This document shows, piece by piece, positions 18,584 to 28,054 of a stretch of 64,000 nucleotides of DNA (the stretch's first letter is position 1; every line of letters begins with the position of its first letter). Both the position numbers and the translations under genes were made by a program. The DNA is from Actinomycetaceae bacterium (GTDB lineage: Bacteria > Actinomycetota > Actinomycetes > Actinomycetales > Actinomycetaceae), in NCBI GenBank assembly GCA_030528145.1, contig JAUMZK010000001.1:186001-250000 (forward strand). The letters are read 5' to 3'. Under the pieces are notes generated by a model. That model saw only the letters and a list, made by a program, of their open reading frames with translations. It was not told the DNA's origin and made no database searches.

Positions 18584-21265
18584 CTACACTTCCTGACCTC
18601 GCACGCTCGCTAACGCAGCTGCAATAGCATCGACGTGTTGTCCACCGCCTTGGGCAAGGTCGGGTTTGCCGCCACCGCCGCCACCTAATATTTTGGCAGC
18701 CGTACGGACAAAGTCTCCGGCACACAATTGTTGTTCACGGGCAGCAGCGTTAGTGGCTACCACTATTTGGGGCTTGCCGTTGGCGTGACCGGCGAGGGCG
18801 ACCACGACCGGATCGGCTTCACCCAGGCGCCCTCTGACTTCGAGGACGACGCGCCGCAAATCTTCAGAAGATGCTTCCCCAAGGTTGGCGGTAACGTATT
18901 TCACTCCCCCGCTGATAGTAGCCCTCTCTACCAATTTGGGAACTTGAGTTAGAAGCTGTCCGGCGCGCATTTGTGCCAGTTCCTTCTCGGCTTTCTTGAG
19001 CCGTTCCATCATGGTTTCAACGCGACTTGCCAATTCATCAGGTTTAGCACCGGTCAATTTGGTCAGTTGCCCAACGAGGGCGTGTTCTTTCGCTTGGAAG
19101 CCTTGCGCAACGTCGCCAACCAGGGCTTCGATGCGGCGAATACCTGAACCTACCGAGGATTCACTGAGTACGGCGATACGTCCAATGTGTCCCAGTGAGG
19201 GCACGTGCGTACCACCACATAGTTCCCGGGACCAGTCCCCACCAATTGAAACGACGCGCACGATGTCACCATATTTTTCGCCAAATTGAGCTTGCGCCCC
19301 CAGTGCCTTAGCTTCCGCAAGCGGCATTTGCGTGTCGGTAACTTCCAGGTTCTGCCCAACTCGCATGTTCGCGGCTTCTTCAATTTCTTCTATGCCCCCA
19401 ACAGGTAACGGGTCGGGATTGCGGAAGTCGAAACGCAACCGGGAAGGTGAGTTTTCAGAACCAGCCTGACTGGCGCCCTCGCCCAGCATTTCCAACAAAT
19501 TCTGGTGGACCACGTGGGTGGATGTGTGTGCGCGCGCAATTTGCAAACGTCGATCCGTGTCAATGCTGGCGTGTGCGGGTTCATCTAACACGATTTGACC
19601 ATCGGTCAGGTTCCCTCGGTGAACGCTCATTCCTTTGACCGGAGCCTGCACGTCGAGGACGTCGATAACGCCTCCGGATGACGTGCGGATTTGTCCTTGG
19701 TCGGCTAACTGACCGCCAGCTTCGGCGTAAAACGGAGTCTGGTCCAAAATGACTTCGACGTTAGCAGGCGCAGTAGCCGCAGCGGCAGGCTTTCCGTCCA
19801 CGAGCAAGCCCACGACGGTGGCATCAGCGGCATTTTCGGTGTAACCCAGGAAGCGCACCGAGCCGCCAATTTTCGCTTGCATATCGTGGTACACGCGGGA
19901 ATCAACATGCCCCGTTTTCTTGGCGAGGGCGTCTGCGCGCGCTCGTTCCCGCTGTTCCGCCATCAGTTCGCGGAACTTCACTTCGTCAACGCTGACGCCT
20001 TGTTCGGCTGCCATCTCTAAAGTGAGGTCAATGGGAAAACCGTAAGTATCGTGTAATGCGAACGCGTCTTGTCCGGAAAGCACAGGGACTCCCCCTGCGG
20101 CCTTCGCCTTCTTCACTGCAACGTCCAAAATAGTCGTGCCTTGACCCAAAGTGCGGCGGAATGCTTCCTCTTCGGCGTAGGCTACCGCCGCAATATTGTC
20201 CCAATTTTGCTGTAATTCTGGATAAGAATCCTTCATTACATTTTGCGAAACCGGCAACAGGTGTGGCATAACGGGTTCGTCCACGCCCAGCAGCCGCATC
20301 GACCGCACAGCCCGGCGCATGAGGCGCCGCAACACATACCCGCGCCCCTCGTTAGAAGGACGCACGCCATCGCCAATTAGCATCAGCGAAGAACGAACAT
20401 GGTCTGCAACAACGCGCATCCGCACATCATCTGCTGCCGTAGAGGTTGTGCCCACCGAATACTTCTTGCCGGACAGCTCTTGTGCGGTTTGAATTACCGG
20501 GAAAACTTCGTCGATTTCATACATGTTGTCGCGGTCTTGCAACAAGAACGCTAAACGTTCCAAGCCCAAACCGGTATCGATAGCCTTGGAGTCTAGTTCG
20601 CCAAGCAAAGGATAGTCGCTGCCTTGACCTGGACCGCGCAGATACTGGTCGAACACCAAGTTCCATACTTCCAGGTAACGATCCCCCTTAGTGTCCATCA
20701 AAGGACCACCCTCAGGACCATAAGATGCCCCTCGGTCATAATGAATTTCCGCACAAGGACCGGCCGGTCCTGGCTGACCCGTATCCCAGAAAATTTCCGA
20801 ACGCGGCAGTAATTGGACTTTTTCCTGGTCTAAACCGATTTGACGCAACCAAATGTCTTGCGCTTCATCGTCCTCTTCCCAAAGAGTGACCCACAATTTG
20901 TCACCGTCTAAACCGTATTTGCCTTCACTGACGGGACCAGTGAGCAAATCCCAGGCAAACTTTGAAGCGCCTTCTTTGAAATAATCTCCAAAACTAAAGT
21001 TGCCGCACATCTGGAAGAAAGTACCATGGCGAGTGGTCTTACCGACCTCTTCAATATCATTAGTGCGAATGCATTTTTGTACGGATGCAACCCTTGACCA
21101 GGGCGCTTTTTCGGTACCCACAATATAGGGAATAAACGGCACCATACCGGCGATGGTGAACAAGATTGACGGCTCAGGGCTGACTAAGGACACTGAAGGA
21201 CGAATTTCATGACCATTCTTTTGAAAATAGTCGAGCCAGCGCTGACGAATTTCGTAAGTGCGCAC
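18584..21265 (-). CDS. alaS: Alanyl-tRNA synthetase
   Basis: Charges tRNA-Ala and edits mischarged Ser/Gly. 893 residues: catalytic domain from MRTYEIRQRWLDYFQKNGHE, with ATP site around RVASVQKCIRTNDIEEVGKT; editing domain with HTSTHVVHQNLLEMLG and the zinc-binding CGGTH; C-terminal C-Ala domain ending AQGGGQHVDAIAAALASVRGQEV. Full length. It follows the two small genes by 2 bp and leads into ruvX. Confidence 0.97.
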   Translation of the reverse strand: MRTYEIRQRWLDYFQKNGHEIRPSVSLVSPEPSILFTIAGMVPFIPYIVGTEKAPWSRVASVQKCIRTNDIEEVGKTTRHGTFFQMCGNFSFGDYFKEGASKFAWDLLTGPVSEGKYGLDGDKLWVTLWEEDDEAQDIWLRQIGLDQEKVQLLPRSEIFWDTGQPGPAGPCAEIHYDRGASYGPEGGPLMDTKGDRYLEVWNLVFDQYLRGPGQGSDYPLLGELDSKAIDTGLGLERLAFLLQDRDNMYEIDEVFPVIQTAQELSGKKYSVGTTSTAADDVRMRVVADHVRSSLMLIGDGVRPSNEGRGYVLRRLMRRAVRSMRLLGVDEPVMPHLLPVSQNVMKDSYPELQQNWDNIAAVAYAEEEAFRRTLGQGTTILDVAVKKAKAAGGVPVLSGQDAFALHDTYGFPIDLTLEMAAEQGVSVDEVKFRELMAEQRERARADALAKKTGHVDSRVYHDMQAKIGGSVRFLGYTENAADATVVGLLVDGKPAAAATAPANVEVILDQTPFYAEAGGQLADQGQIRTSSGGVIDVLDVQAPVKGMSVHRGNLTDGQIVLDEPAHASIDTDRRLQIARAHTSTHVVHQNLLEMLGEGASQAGSENSPSRLRFDFRNPDPLPVGGIEEIEEAANMRVGQNLEVTDTQMPLAEAKALGAQAQFGEKYGDIVRVVSIGGDWSRELCGGTHVPSLGHIGRIAVLSESSVGSGIRRIEALVGDVAQGFQAKEHALVGQLTKLTGAKPDELASRVETMMERLKKAEKELAQMRAGQLLTQVPKLVERATISGGVKYVTANLGEASSEDLRRVVLEVRGRLGEADPVVVALAGHANGKPQIVVATNAAAREQQLCAGDFVRTAAKILGGGGGGKPDLAQGGGQHVDAIAAALASVRGQEV

Positions 21266-21267
21266 TT

Positions 21268-21465
21268 CTAGCCTCTCGGGTAAGTGGACGCGTGCCGTCC
21301 AGGAAACGAATCTGATACTTCAGTCAGTACTTTGGCAGTTATTTCGCGTTCAGCGCTAACATAATATTCACCAAACTTAGTTGCCAAGGCACTTATTCTA
21401 CTGCGAAAAGGTGGATATGCGCATAATCCAGCTACCACTACCGTGGCAATAATTACTTTTTTCAT
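21268..21465 (-). CDS. Small membrane-associated hypothetical protein
   Basis: 65 residues, unrecognised. The N-terminus MKKVIIATVVVAGLCAYPPF is one hydrophobic anchor, followed by a polar helix SALATKFGEYYVSAEREITAKVLTEV. I chose the ATG at 21465, which overlaps the DUF948 stop as ATGA; an upstream alternative start at 21480 would lengthen the overlap. A small anchored protein in this slot between a DUF948 gene and alaS is common in actinobacteria. Function unknown. Confidence 0.65.
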   Translation of the reverse strand: MKKVIIATVVVAGLCAYPPFRSRISALATKFGEYYVSAEREITAKVLTEVSDSFPGRHASTYPRG

Positions 21466-21815
21466 TTCCGCTCCTGCCACATTTTTTGTGCCGCCACGCT
21501 AAAGGCAGCGAGCTTTATCAGCGGGCGACCGACCGAGGACGCAACTAACGTTGAGACTGCAGACATGTCCTGAGCCACTTGCGCAGCACCGCGCGTAACA
21601 TCGTCGACACGGTCAAGTTGGGCATTTACTCCGGCTACTGTTTTGGTGGCTTCATTTACGGTAGTGCGGGCATCGACGGTTACATCTTTGACGCTCTTGC
21701 GCAGTTCGTCAATTAGTCCCCCCAATTTTATTAGTGGGATTGCCATTAGCAGTACCAATATTGCAAACGCCACAGCGGCTATCATTCCCGCCACAGTTCC
21801 AATAGTCATGTTCAT
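21462..21815 (-). CDS. DUF948 membrane protein
   Basis: 117 residues: one N-terminal membrane helix (about 8-30) followed by a long helical segment rich in Val/Thr/Asp (DVTVDARTTVNEATKTVAGVN), resembling coiled-coil DUF948 proteins. Located between rpsD and alaS, the usual actinobacterial position. No enzymatic residues are seen; the function of the family is unknown. Confidence 0.8.
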   Translation of the reverse strand: MNMTIGTVAGMIAAVAFAILVLLMAIPLIKLGGLIDELRKSVKDVTVDARTTVNEATKTVAGVNAQLDRVDDVTRGAAQVAQDMSAVSTLVASSVGRPLIKLAAFSVAAQKMWQERK

Positions 21816-21850
21816 CCTTTCTGCCTCTAGCCTATCGCGAGTATACGGAA

Positions 21851-21875
21851 CGCCCCGACGCTTTGCGCCGGGGCG
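21851..21875 (-). terminator. Hairpin downstream of rpsD
   Basis: CGCCCCG and CGGGGCG pair through a short inner stem CGC/GCG with one A-C mismatch and a 3-nt loop. It lies 14 bp past the rpsD stop, before the DUF948 gene. The T-tract is short, so termination may be partial. Confidence 0.65.
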
Positions 21876-21889
21876 TGCATAGTTACAAA

Positions 21890-22516
21890 TTAGCGCGAGT
21901 AGTATTCAACGACCAGTTGAACATCGCAAATAATTGGAACTTCGTCGCGCTTAGGAGTTTCACGCAGCTGAGCATGCAACTTTTCCAATTGCACATCTAG
22001 GTATCCGGGAACGTCAGGCAGTACGTCGCGGTGGGAACCAGCGGCAGCCACCTGCCACAGTTCTTTAGTTACCGAGGACGGCTTCACCTGAATGGTTTGT
22101 CCGGGACGAACTTTGAAGCTGGGGCGGTCAACGATCTTGCCATCAACCATGATGTGACGGTGTACCACAGCCTGGCGAGCCTGGGCGATAGTGCGGGCAA
22201 ATCCAGAACGCAGTACCAGTGCATCCAGGCGGGATTCCAGCAACGAAATCAGGTTATCGCCAGTTGCGCCCTGACGACGCTTCGCATCGGTGAAAGCCCG
22301 CCGCAGTTGCTTTTCGCGAATGCCATATTGGGCGCGCAGACGCTGCTTTTCCTTCAGACGTACCGCGTAGTCGGATTCAGAGCGGCGCCGTGCACGACCG
22401 TGTTCCCCCGGTCCGTAAGGGCGCTTTTCGAAGTGACGTTGAGCTTTTGGCGTCAGCGCAATACCCAGAGCGCGGGAAAGACGAACCTGGCGCCGGGCGC
22501 GAGAAGAAGTAGACAT
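21890..22516 (-). CDS. rpsD: 30S ribosomal protein S4
   Basis: Primary 16S rRNA-binding protein, here a lone-gene copy typical of actinobacteria. 208 residues. The N-terminal region has KRPYGPGEHG and lacks the zinc Cys cluster of C+ forms. The S4 domain shows RLDALVLRSGFARTIAQARQAVVHRHIMVDGKIVDRPSF. A longer upstream frame exists, but MSTSSRARRQVRLSR at 22516 is the sensible start, with an A/G-rich AGAAAGAAAA ribosome site. The rarA stop is 95 bp upstream. Confidence 0.95.
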   Translation of the reverse strand: MSTSSRARRQVRLSRALGIALTPKAQRHFEKRPYGPGEHGRARRRSESDYAVRLKEKQRLRAQYGIREKQLRRAFTDAKRRQGATGDNLISLLESRLDALVLRSGFARTIAQARQAVVHRHIMVDGKIVDRPSFKVRPGQTIQVKPSSVTKELWQVAAAGSHRDVLPDVPGYLDVQLEKLHAQLRETPKRDEVPIICDVQLVVEYYSR

Positions 22517-22610
22517 AGTTTTCTTTCTGTCGATTATTTCGAGCATGCCTATTGGCACGGGACCAACACAATGGCTAAGATCCCAGCGTTGCCTAAGCAA
22601 CTTCTACACT

Positions 22611-23942
22611 CTACCTCATTTGTGAATATTTTCTGAGTTCGCTGAGGGTTTTTTGAATGTGTGATTCGTTACCACGACTGGTGGGCTGGTAGTAGGACGC
22701 GTCCTTCAAATCGTCGGGTAAATATTGCTGTGGTACTACCCCTGTTGGCGCATCGTGTGGGTAAACATACCCTTGTCCGTGTCCTAGACGTTTCGCCCCA
22801 CTGTAGTGAGCATCTCGTAAATGTGGCGGTACGACCGCGCCTTTACCAGCACGAATGTCAGCTAGTGCGCGCTCTATCGCTTTGTATGCCGCGTTAGATT
22901 TGGGGGCGACGGCTACTGCGAGGGCGGCCTGGGACAAAATTATGCGGGCTTCTGGCATTCCCACTAATTGCACTGCTTGCGCGGCAGCCACCACTACCGG
23001 CAGCAGCCCTCGGTCGGCTAAGCCAACGTCCTCGCTGGCGGCAATCATGATTCGCCGGGCTATAAAACGGGGATCCTCACCAGCTTCAATCATGCGCGCC
23101 AAATAGTGTACCGTCGCATCCGGGTCTGAACCGCGCATAGACTTTATGAAAGCCGAAGTCACGTCGTAGTGTTCGTCCTCGTCATAACGCACCAAAGCCT
23201 GGTTGGCACTGCAAGTGACGTCCTCGGCAGTAATTTCCGTACGCCCATTCGTAGTTGCCAGGCCCGTGGCGGCTTCCAACAGGGTCAGCGTCCGCCGCGC
23301 ATCGGAACCACCCAGGCGCACCAACGTTTCCTTCGCCGATGACGTCATAGAAAATTTTCCGCCCAGCCCTCTGGTGCTAGTGAGTGCCCGGTCTATTACT
23401 TCGCCCAACGCTGGCGGCGTGAGCGGACGCAAAGTCAGCAAAATAGACCTGGACAGCAACGGAGAAATCACAGAAAATGAAGGATTTTCCGTGGTAGCCG
23501 CAACCAAAGTAACCCACCGATTTTCCACAGCTGGCAGCAAAGCGTCCTGTTGGGCCTTCGAAAAACGGTGTACTTCGTCCACAAATAAAATTGTTTCCGT
23601 ACCGTCTTTCCCGAGGGCGGCACGCGCGAAATCAATAACGGCTCGGACTTCCTTAACTCCCGAGGTAACGGCGGACACTTCGCGAAAATGCCGCCCCGAG
23701 CTTTTTGCCACCAAATACGCCAACGTAGTTTTACCGGTGCCGGGCGGACCCCACAAAATCAGGGAAGAAACCCCCACTTCCCCTTTCCCTTGCGGTTCCA
23801 ATAAACGCCGTAATGGCTGACCGTCTTGCAATAAGTGTTCTTGACCTACCACTTCGGAAATGCTGTCGGGACGCATTTTCACTGCCAGTGGCGCAGCCTT
23901 TTGCAGCGCCTCTGTGGGTTCCGATGCCGCGAATAAGTCCAT
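22611..23942 (-). CDS. rarA: Replication-associated recombination protein A (AAA+ ATPase)
   Basis: MgsA/WRNIP1-family ATPase acting at stalled forks. 443 residues: MRPDSISEVVGQEHLL, Walker A GPPGTGKTTLAYLVA, Walker B ILFVDEVHRFSKAQQDALLP, sensor AATTENPSF, and the C-terminal MgsA domain SDPDATVHYLARMIEAGEDPRFIARR and HLRDAHYSGAKRLGHGQGYVYPHD. Full length. It contains a cluster of three CGAGGACG words (23027, 23174, 23219). Confidence 0.96.
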   Translation of the reverse strand: MDLFAASEPTEALQKAAPLAVKMRPDSISEVVGQEHLLQDGQPLRRLLEPQGKGEVGVSSLILWGPPGTGKTTLAYLVAKSSGRHFREVSAVTSGVKEVRAVIDFARAALGKDGTETILFVDEVHRFSKAQQDALLPAVENRWVTLVAATTENPSFSVISPLLSRSILLTLRPLTPPALGEVIDRALTSTRGLGGKFSMTSSAKETLVRLGGSDARRTLTLLEAATGLATTNGRTEITAEDVTCSANQALVRYDEDEHYDVTSAFIKSMRGSDPDATVHYLARMIEAGEDPRFIARRIMIAASEDVGLADRGLLPVVVAAAQAVQLVGMPEARIILSQAALAVAVAPKSNAAYKAIERALADIRAGKGAVVPPHLRDAHYSGAKRLGHGQGYVYPHDAPTGVVPQQYLPDDLKDASYYQPTSRGNESHIQKTLSELRKYSQMR

Positions 23943-24140
23943 AAAGTCAACGCTAACGAAAACTTGGCAGAACTGCGAGTTTGTAGGCGCGCGACCGCAT
24001 CTGAGGGTTTATAGAACCTGAAGGTGCCCAACTTTTGGTGGTGCTACCAGACCTTGGGGCGCATTTTCCCGAGGACGGTAGTCAAATAATTTGTTATGCT
24101 CCGGTTTCGCCTGTCCCCGTTCCTTGCTGTAGCAGATGCT
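23943..24140. other. Intergenic region upstream of rarA
   Basis: About 200 bp between rarA and the strong hairpin at 24141. It must contain the rarA promoter, but I see no clear -35/-10 pair. A TTGACT stands on the minus strand near 24081 without a partner. It holds one CGAGGACG word at 24070, outside any gene. No tRNA, SRP RNA or other known RNA pattern was recognised. Confidence 0.5.
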
Positions 24141-24174
24141 CTAAGGGGGTGGGGAATTCCCCACCCCCTTAGCG
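24141..24174 (-). terminator. Strong symmetrical hairpin terminator
   Basis: Perfect inverted repeat: a 14-bp C/G-rich stem (CTAAGGGGGTGGGG and its complement) around AATT. It lies about 20 bp beyond the stop of the YciO-family gene and before rarA, so it most likely ends the aspS transcript. There is no T-tract, but the stem is very stable. Confidence 0.75.
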
Positions 24175-24193
24175 GGTGTAGTCACCGAAACGG

Positions 24194-24814
24194 TTACTGG
24201 AACACGGAAATGTCGCCGGCGCCCTCGCGCTTGACCTGCGGATAACCTTCTGTAAGATCCACCACAGTAGTGGGTCCGGATTCGCCCACTGGACCATCAA
24301 CTATCACGTCAATCAGGTAGCCAATTTCGTCGCGAATTTCCCACGCATTCTGCTCGGGGTCTTCCCGCCCTGGCATTATCAGCGTTGAAGACATCAGTGG
24401 TTCACCCAATTCTTCCAGCAACGCCAAAGCAATCCTGTGGTCTGGGATGCGCGCACCAATAGTGTGCTTTTTGGGGTTCAGCATGATGCGCGGGACCTCC
24501 TTGGTACCCTTCAAAATGAAAGTGTAAGGACCCGGCGTCAAAGATTTAATAAGGCGAAAATTCGTATTGTCCACTATTGTCATTTGCCCCAACTGGGCGA
24601 AATCGTGGCAAACCAACGTGTAGTCGTGCCGAGGAGGCAACTTGCGAATCTTACTGATTAATTCAATGCCCTGCTTATTCCCCAGCGCACACCCGATCGC
24701 GTAACCAGAATCCGTGGGGTATGCAATAACCCCACCGCCGCGAACCGTCGCAATAGCTTTCGCAATTTGGCGTGGCTGCGGATTTTCTGGATGAACTTCT
24801 AAATACTGAGTCAT
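24194..24814 (-). CDS. YrdC/Sua5-family protein, YciO subtype
   Basis: Nucleotide- and RNA-binding fold shared with threonylcarbamoyl-AMP synthase (TsaC), which starts t6A formation on tRNA. 206 residues. [21 protein letters not shown] and [17 protein letters not shown] closely recall E. coli Yci[26 protein letters not shown] and IGARIPDH are YrdC motifs. YciO proteins have weak or unclear TsaC activity, so the exact role is open; a separate TsaC could exist elsewhere. The start overlaps the aspS stop by 4 bp. Confidence 0.85.
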   Translation of the reverse strand: MTQYLEVHPENPQPRQIAKAIATVRGGGVIAYPTDSGYAIGCALGNKQGIELISKIRKLPPRHDYTLVCHDFAQLGQMTIVDNTNFRLIKSLTPGPYTFILKGTKEVPRIMLNPKKHTIGARIPDHRIALALLEELGEPLMSSTLIMPGREDPEQNAWEIRDEIGYLIDVIVDGPVGESGPTTVVDLTEGYPQVKREGAGDISVFQ

Positions 24815-26586
24815 TGCTCATCTTCCTCTGGGACGTAGTCAACCCCGGTTTCTGCGCGCTGCTCGTCCGAAATAGGTGCCGGGGCGTCCGTCAGCGGATC
24901 CCACCCTGCCCCAATCTTCGGGAACGCAATAACGTCGCGAATCGAGGGCGCCTTGCACAGCAGCGACACAATACGGTCCCAGCCGAAAGCAATCCCACCG
25001 TGTGGGGGGGCGCCAAATTTGAAGGCGTCCAGTAGGAAACCGAACTTTTCTTGAGCGGCGTCCTCGTCAATACCCATCACCTTGAACACGCGTTCTTGCA
25101 CGTCACGGCGGTGGATACGAATAGAACCGCCCCCAATTTCATTGCCGTTGCACACAATATCATAGGCGTAGGCGAGGGCGTTTTCCGGATCTTGGTCGAA
25201 CTTATCGAGCCATTCCGGTTTCGGAGAAGTAAACGCGTGGTGCACCGCAGTCCACGCACTGGATCCCAATGCCACGTCACCCTCGGCCACAGCCTCACCA
25301 GCGGGCTTGAACAAGGGGGCGTCTACTACCCAAACAAAACTCCAATCGTCTTCGTCAATCAGACCAGTGCGTCGACCAATTTCCAGGCGGGCTGCGCCCA
25401 GCAGGGCGCGCGCCTCCGTTGCCTCACTGGCTGCGAAGAAAATACAGTCCCCTGGTTTTGCCCCTGTAATGGCTTGCAAACCGGCGCGTTCGTCCTCGGA
25501 AATATTCTTTGCCACCGGACCGCCCAGTTCACCTTCTGGGGAAATAGTGACATAAGCCAAACCTTTTGCCCCGCGCGATTTTGCCCAATCTTGCCACTTG
25601 TCGAAAGTGCGCCGCGGCTGCGAACCGCCCCCAGGCATAACCACAGCGCCCACATATGGGGCTTTGAAGACGCGGAACGGCGTGTTTTGGAAGTATTCAG
25701 TCAAATCTGTCAGTTCCAAACCAAAACGCATGTCCGGCTTATCCGAACCGAAACGTTCCATGGCGTCTTTGTACGTGATTCGCGGAATCGGAGTTTGGAC
25801 CTGGTAGCCAATCAACGACCAAATTTCCACTAACAGATCTTCGGTTACCGCCATCACGTCGTCTTGGTTGACGAAACTCATTTCGACGTCTAACTGGGTA
25901 AATTCAGGTTGCCGGTCGGCTCGGAAGTCCTCGTCACGGTAACAGCGCGCAATTTGGTAATAGCGTTCCATGCCCGCCACCATGAGCAACTGTTTAAACA
26001 ATTGGGGCGATTGCGGCAAAGCGTACCAAGAACCGGGTTTCAGGCGCGCTGGTACCAAAAAGTCGCGGGCGCCCTCGGGCGTAGAACGAGTCAAAGTGGG
26101 GGTTTCAATTTCTACGAAGTCGTGCTTTTCTAATACCCTGCGCGCGGCCCTGGAAACTTCGGAACGCAACCTGATGGCGCGTTGCTGAGAGGGGCGTCGC
26201 AAGTCCAGGTAGCGGTATTTCAGGCGGGTCTCTTCAGATACGTTTCCTGAGTCATCCAAGGAAGTAGACACTTGGAAAGGAAGCGCGCTGGCGGGGTTCA
26301 GGATCGTTACTTTATCTGCGAATACTTCTACGCTGCCGGTAGCAATGCTCGGGTTTTCGTTGCCTTCTGGGCGTTTTTCCACCGTGCCTTCAATTTCGAG
26401 GACGAATTCGGCACGCAAATCGTGGGCCACTTTTTCGTCGTGAATAACCACTTGGGCAATGCCCGAGGCATCACGCAAATCTATGAATGCCACACCGCCG
26501 TGATCGCGACGCCGATCTACCCAACCAAAGAGCGTAACTTGTTTCCCTACTGCAGATTCGTTCAGGGAGCCAACCATAGTACGCAT
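24811..26586 (-). CDS. aspS: Aspartyl-tRNA synthetase
   Basis: Class II synthetase charging tRNA-Asp. 591 residues, bacterial type: N-terminal OB anticodon domain ([23 protein letters not shown]), motif 2 around [26 protein letters not shown], a GAD insert (about 300-400), and motif 3 [12 protein letters not shown]. Whether it also charges tRNA-Asn cannot be told from sequence alone by eye. It is divergent from the MFS gene, with an 89-bp shared upstream region. Confidence 0.97.
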   Translation of the reverse strand: MRTMVGSLNESAVGKQVTLFGWVDRRRDHGGVAFIDLRDASGIAQVVIHDEKVAHDLRAEFVLEIEGTVEKRPEGNENPSIATGSVEVFADKVTILNPASALPFQVSTSLDDSGNVSEETRLKYRYLDLRRPSQQRAIRLRSEVSRAARRVLEKHDFVEIETPTLTRSTPEGARDFLVPARLKPGSWYALPQSPQLFKQLLMVAGMERYYQIARCYRDEDFRADRQPEFTQLDVEMSFVNQDDVMAVTEDLLVEIWSLIGYQVQTPIPRITYKDAMERFGSDKPDMRFGLELTDLTEYFQNTPFRVFKAPYVGAVVMPGGGSQPRRTFDKWQDWAKSRGAKGLAYVTISPEGELGGPVAKNISEDERAGLQAITGAKPGDCIFFAASEATEARALLGAARLEIGRRTGLIDEDDWSFVWVVDAPLFKPAGEAVAEGDVALGSSAWTAVHHAFTSPKPEWLDKFDQDPENALAYAYDIVCNGNEIGGGSIRIHRRDVQERVFKVMGIDEDAAQEKFGFLLDAFKFGAPPHGGIAFGWDRIVSLLCKAPSIRDVIAFPKIGAGWDPLTDAPAPISDEQRAETGVDYVPEEDEQ

Positions 26587-26675
26587 GTAATATTCCTTTC
26601 TGACTGCGCACCGCTAAACAGGCGGGCGCTAGCTCAGTCTACTCGCCCAGGGGATGGTCGTGGCAAACTGTAATT

Positions 26676-28004
26676 GTGGCGGAAAAGAAACTTCAGAAAC
26701 TATTTATTGTTTGCGCACTGCTCACAATTACGATTGTTGCTTTGACAGCCCTGTCTTTGACCACTATTGCCCCGCTTATTGCCAGCGATCTGCAGGCAGG
26801 AAGTATATTCCCTCTGATCTTTGGGTTGCCCGCTGCCGCACAGGTTGTTAGTACGGTGGTAGCAGGCATTTACGTCGACGCGAAAGGGACGAGGGCGCCT
26901 TTGCTTCAAGGTGTTGCCTTTTTGTTTTTCAGTATTGTACTTTCCGGTTTGGCACCAAATATTTCTACATTTTTAGTAGCGCGTACGCTGGATGGAATTG
27001 GCAATGGGTTCACCTTAGTTTCTTTGTACGTACTAGTCACCCACATATTGGACGAAGGCATGCAGGCACGCGGAATTGCGGCTTTTTCTTACGCGTGGGT
27101 AATTCCTTCTTTTGGTGGTCCTTTTTTGGCGGGAATTATTGCCGACGCGTGGCAGTGGCGCGCAATATTTTGGATTTTGGCAATTGGATTTTTGCCAGTC
27201 ATTTTGTTTTGTATGCGGCTGATTCCGAACCTCACCACTAAGGATGGTGCGTTCACACCAAACAGGCGACTGATTTGGGCGTCTGTGGCAGGGGCAGGCA
27301 TAGTTATGTTGCAAGTGGGGGCGCATGCCACTTTCGCACCTTTTTATATCTTCCTGGGTGCAGTGCTGGGGATTGTCGGGATAGGAATCTTGTTGCCAAC
27401 GGGAACTTTGCGCGCTCGCCCAGGCATTCCCGCTTTGCTTGGCAGCCGCGGTCTTATCAACGGCGCCTTTATCTCTGCAGAAGCATTTATTCCTCTGCTA
27501 TTACAGCATGGGCGGCACTGGAGTACCGCCATGTCGGGAATCCTCATTTGTATAGGTGCGGCAACTTGGGCGATTGGTTCTGCAATCGCCGCACGCGTGC
27601 AAAAACACCAGCAGGCGTTACCCCTGGCGGGAATCAGTTTATGTACCTTGGGGCTTTTTCTCACCCTATTTACCTCTTGGAACGGGACTCCAATATGGTT
27701 CTTGGTACTCGGGTGGACTTTGGCAGGTTTAGGGGTGGGACTAGCGTATCCAATTATCGCGTTGCTGCTTTTACGCGCCGCCCCAGAAAATCGCAAGGGC
27801 GAAGTTTCCTCCCAAATGCAAGTTGCAGACGCAATGGGAATGGCGCTACTTATGGGATTCATTAGCGCAATTTATGCAAGCGTGGCACATTTGCCGCAAC
27901 CTTGGCAGTACTTGCCAGTCTTAGGGCTGAGCTTCATAGCTGCTTTCCTTTCCGCGATCTGCGCTTTACGTGGGAAAACTCACCGACGTCAATATCAATT
28001 ATGA
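26676..28004 (+). CDS. MFS transporter
   Basis: Predicted permease of the major facilitator superfamily, 442 residues and about 12 membrane helices. The loop after helix 2, AGIYVDAKGTRAPLL, is a variant of MFS motif A, and DGIGNGFTLVSLYVLV resembles the drug/sugar branches. The substrate cannot be assigned; a drug-resistance-type exporter is plausible. GTG start at 26676 with no obvious ribosome site; a start slightly downstream is possible. It runs opposite to aspS and 50 bp ahead of the RNA helicase. Confidence 0.85.
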   Translation: MAEKKLQKLFIVCALLTITIVALTALSLTTIAPLIASDLQAGSIFPLIFGLPAAAQVVSTVVAGIYVDAKGTRAPLLQGVAFLFFSIVLSGLAPNISTFLVARTLDGIGNGFTLVSLYVLVTHILDEGMQARGIAAFSYAWVIPSFGGPFLAGIIADAWQWRAIFWILAIGFLPVILFCMRLIPNLTTKDGAFTPNRRLIWASVAGAGIVMLQVGAHATFAPFYIFLGAVLGIVGIGILLPTGTLRARPGIPALLGSRGLINGAFISAEAFIPLLLQHGRHWSTAMSGILICIGAATWAIGSAIAARVQKHQQALPLAGISLCTLGLFLTLFTSWNGTPIWFLVLGWTLAGLGVGLAYPIIALLLLRAAPENRKGEVSSQMQVADAMGMALLMGFISAIYASVAHLPQPWQYLPVLGLSFIAAFLSAICALRGKTHRRQYQL

Positions 28005-28054
28005 ACCAGGATGCGCGCTAGAATCGTGTGTTGGTCCAAAGCGATAGGAAATTA

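Noticed and set aside
23943..24140. Possible SRP RNA or other small RNA
   Set aside because: No GGAAGGAAGCAGCC-like loop or other known consensus on either strand.
25051..25833. 260-residue plus-strand frame
   Set aside because: Complement of aspS, which has all class II motifs.
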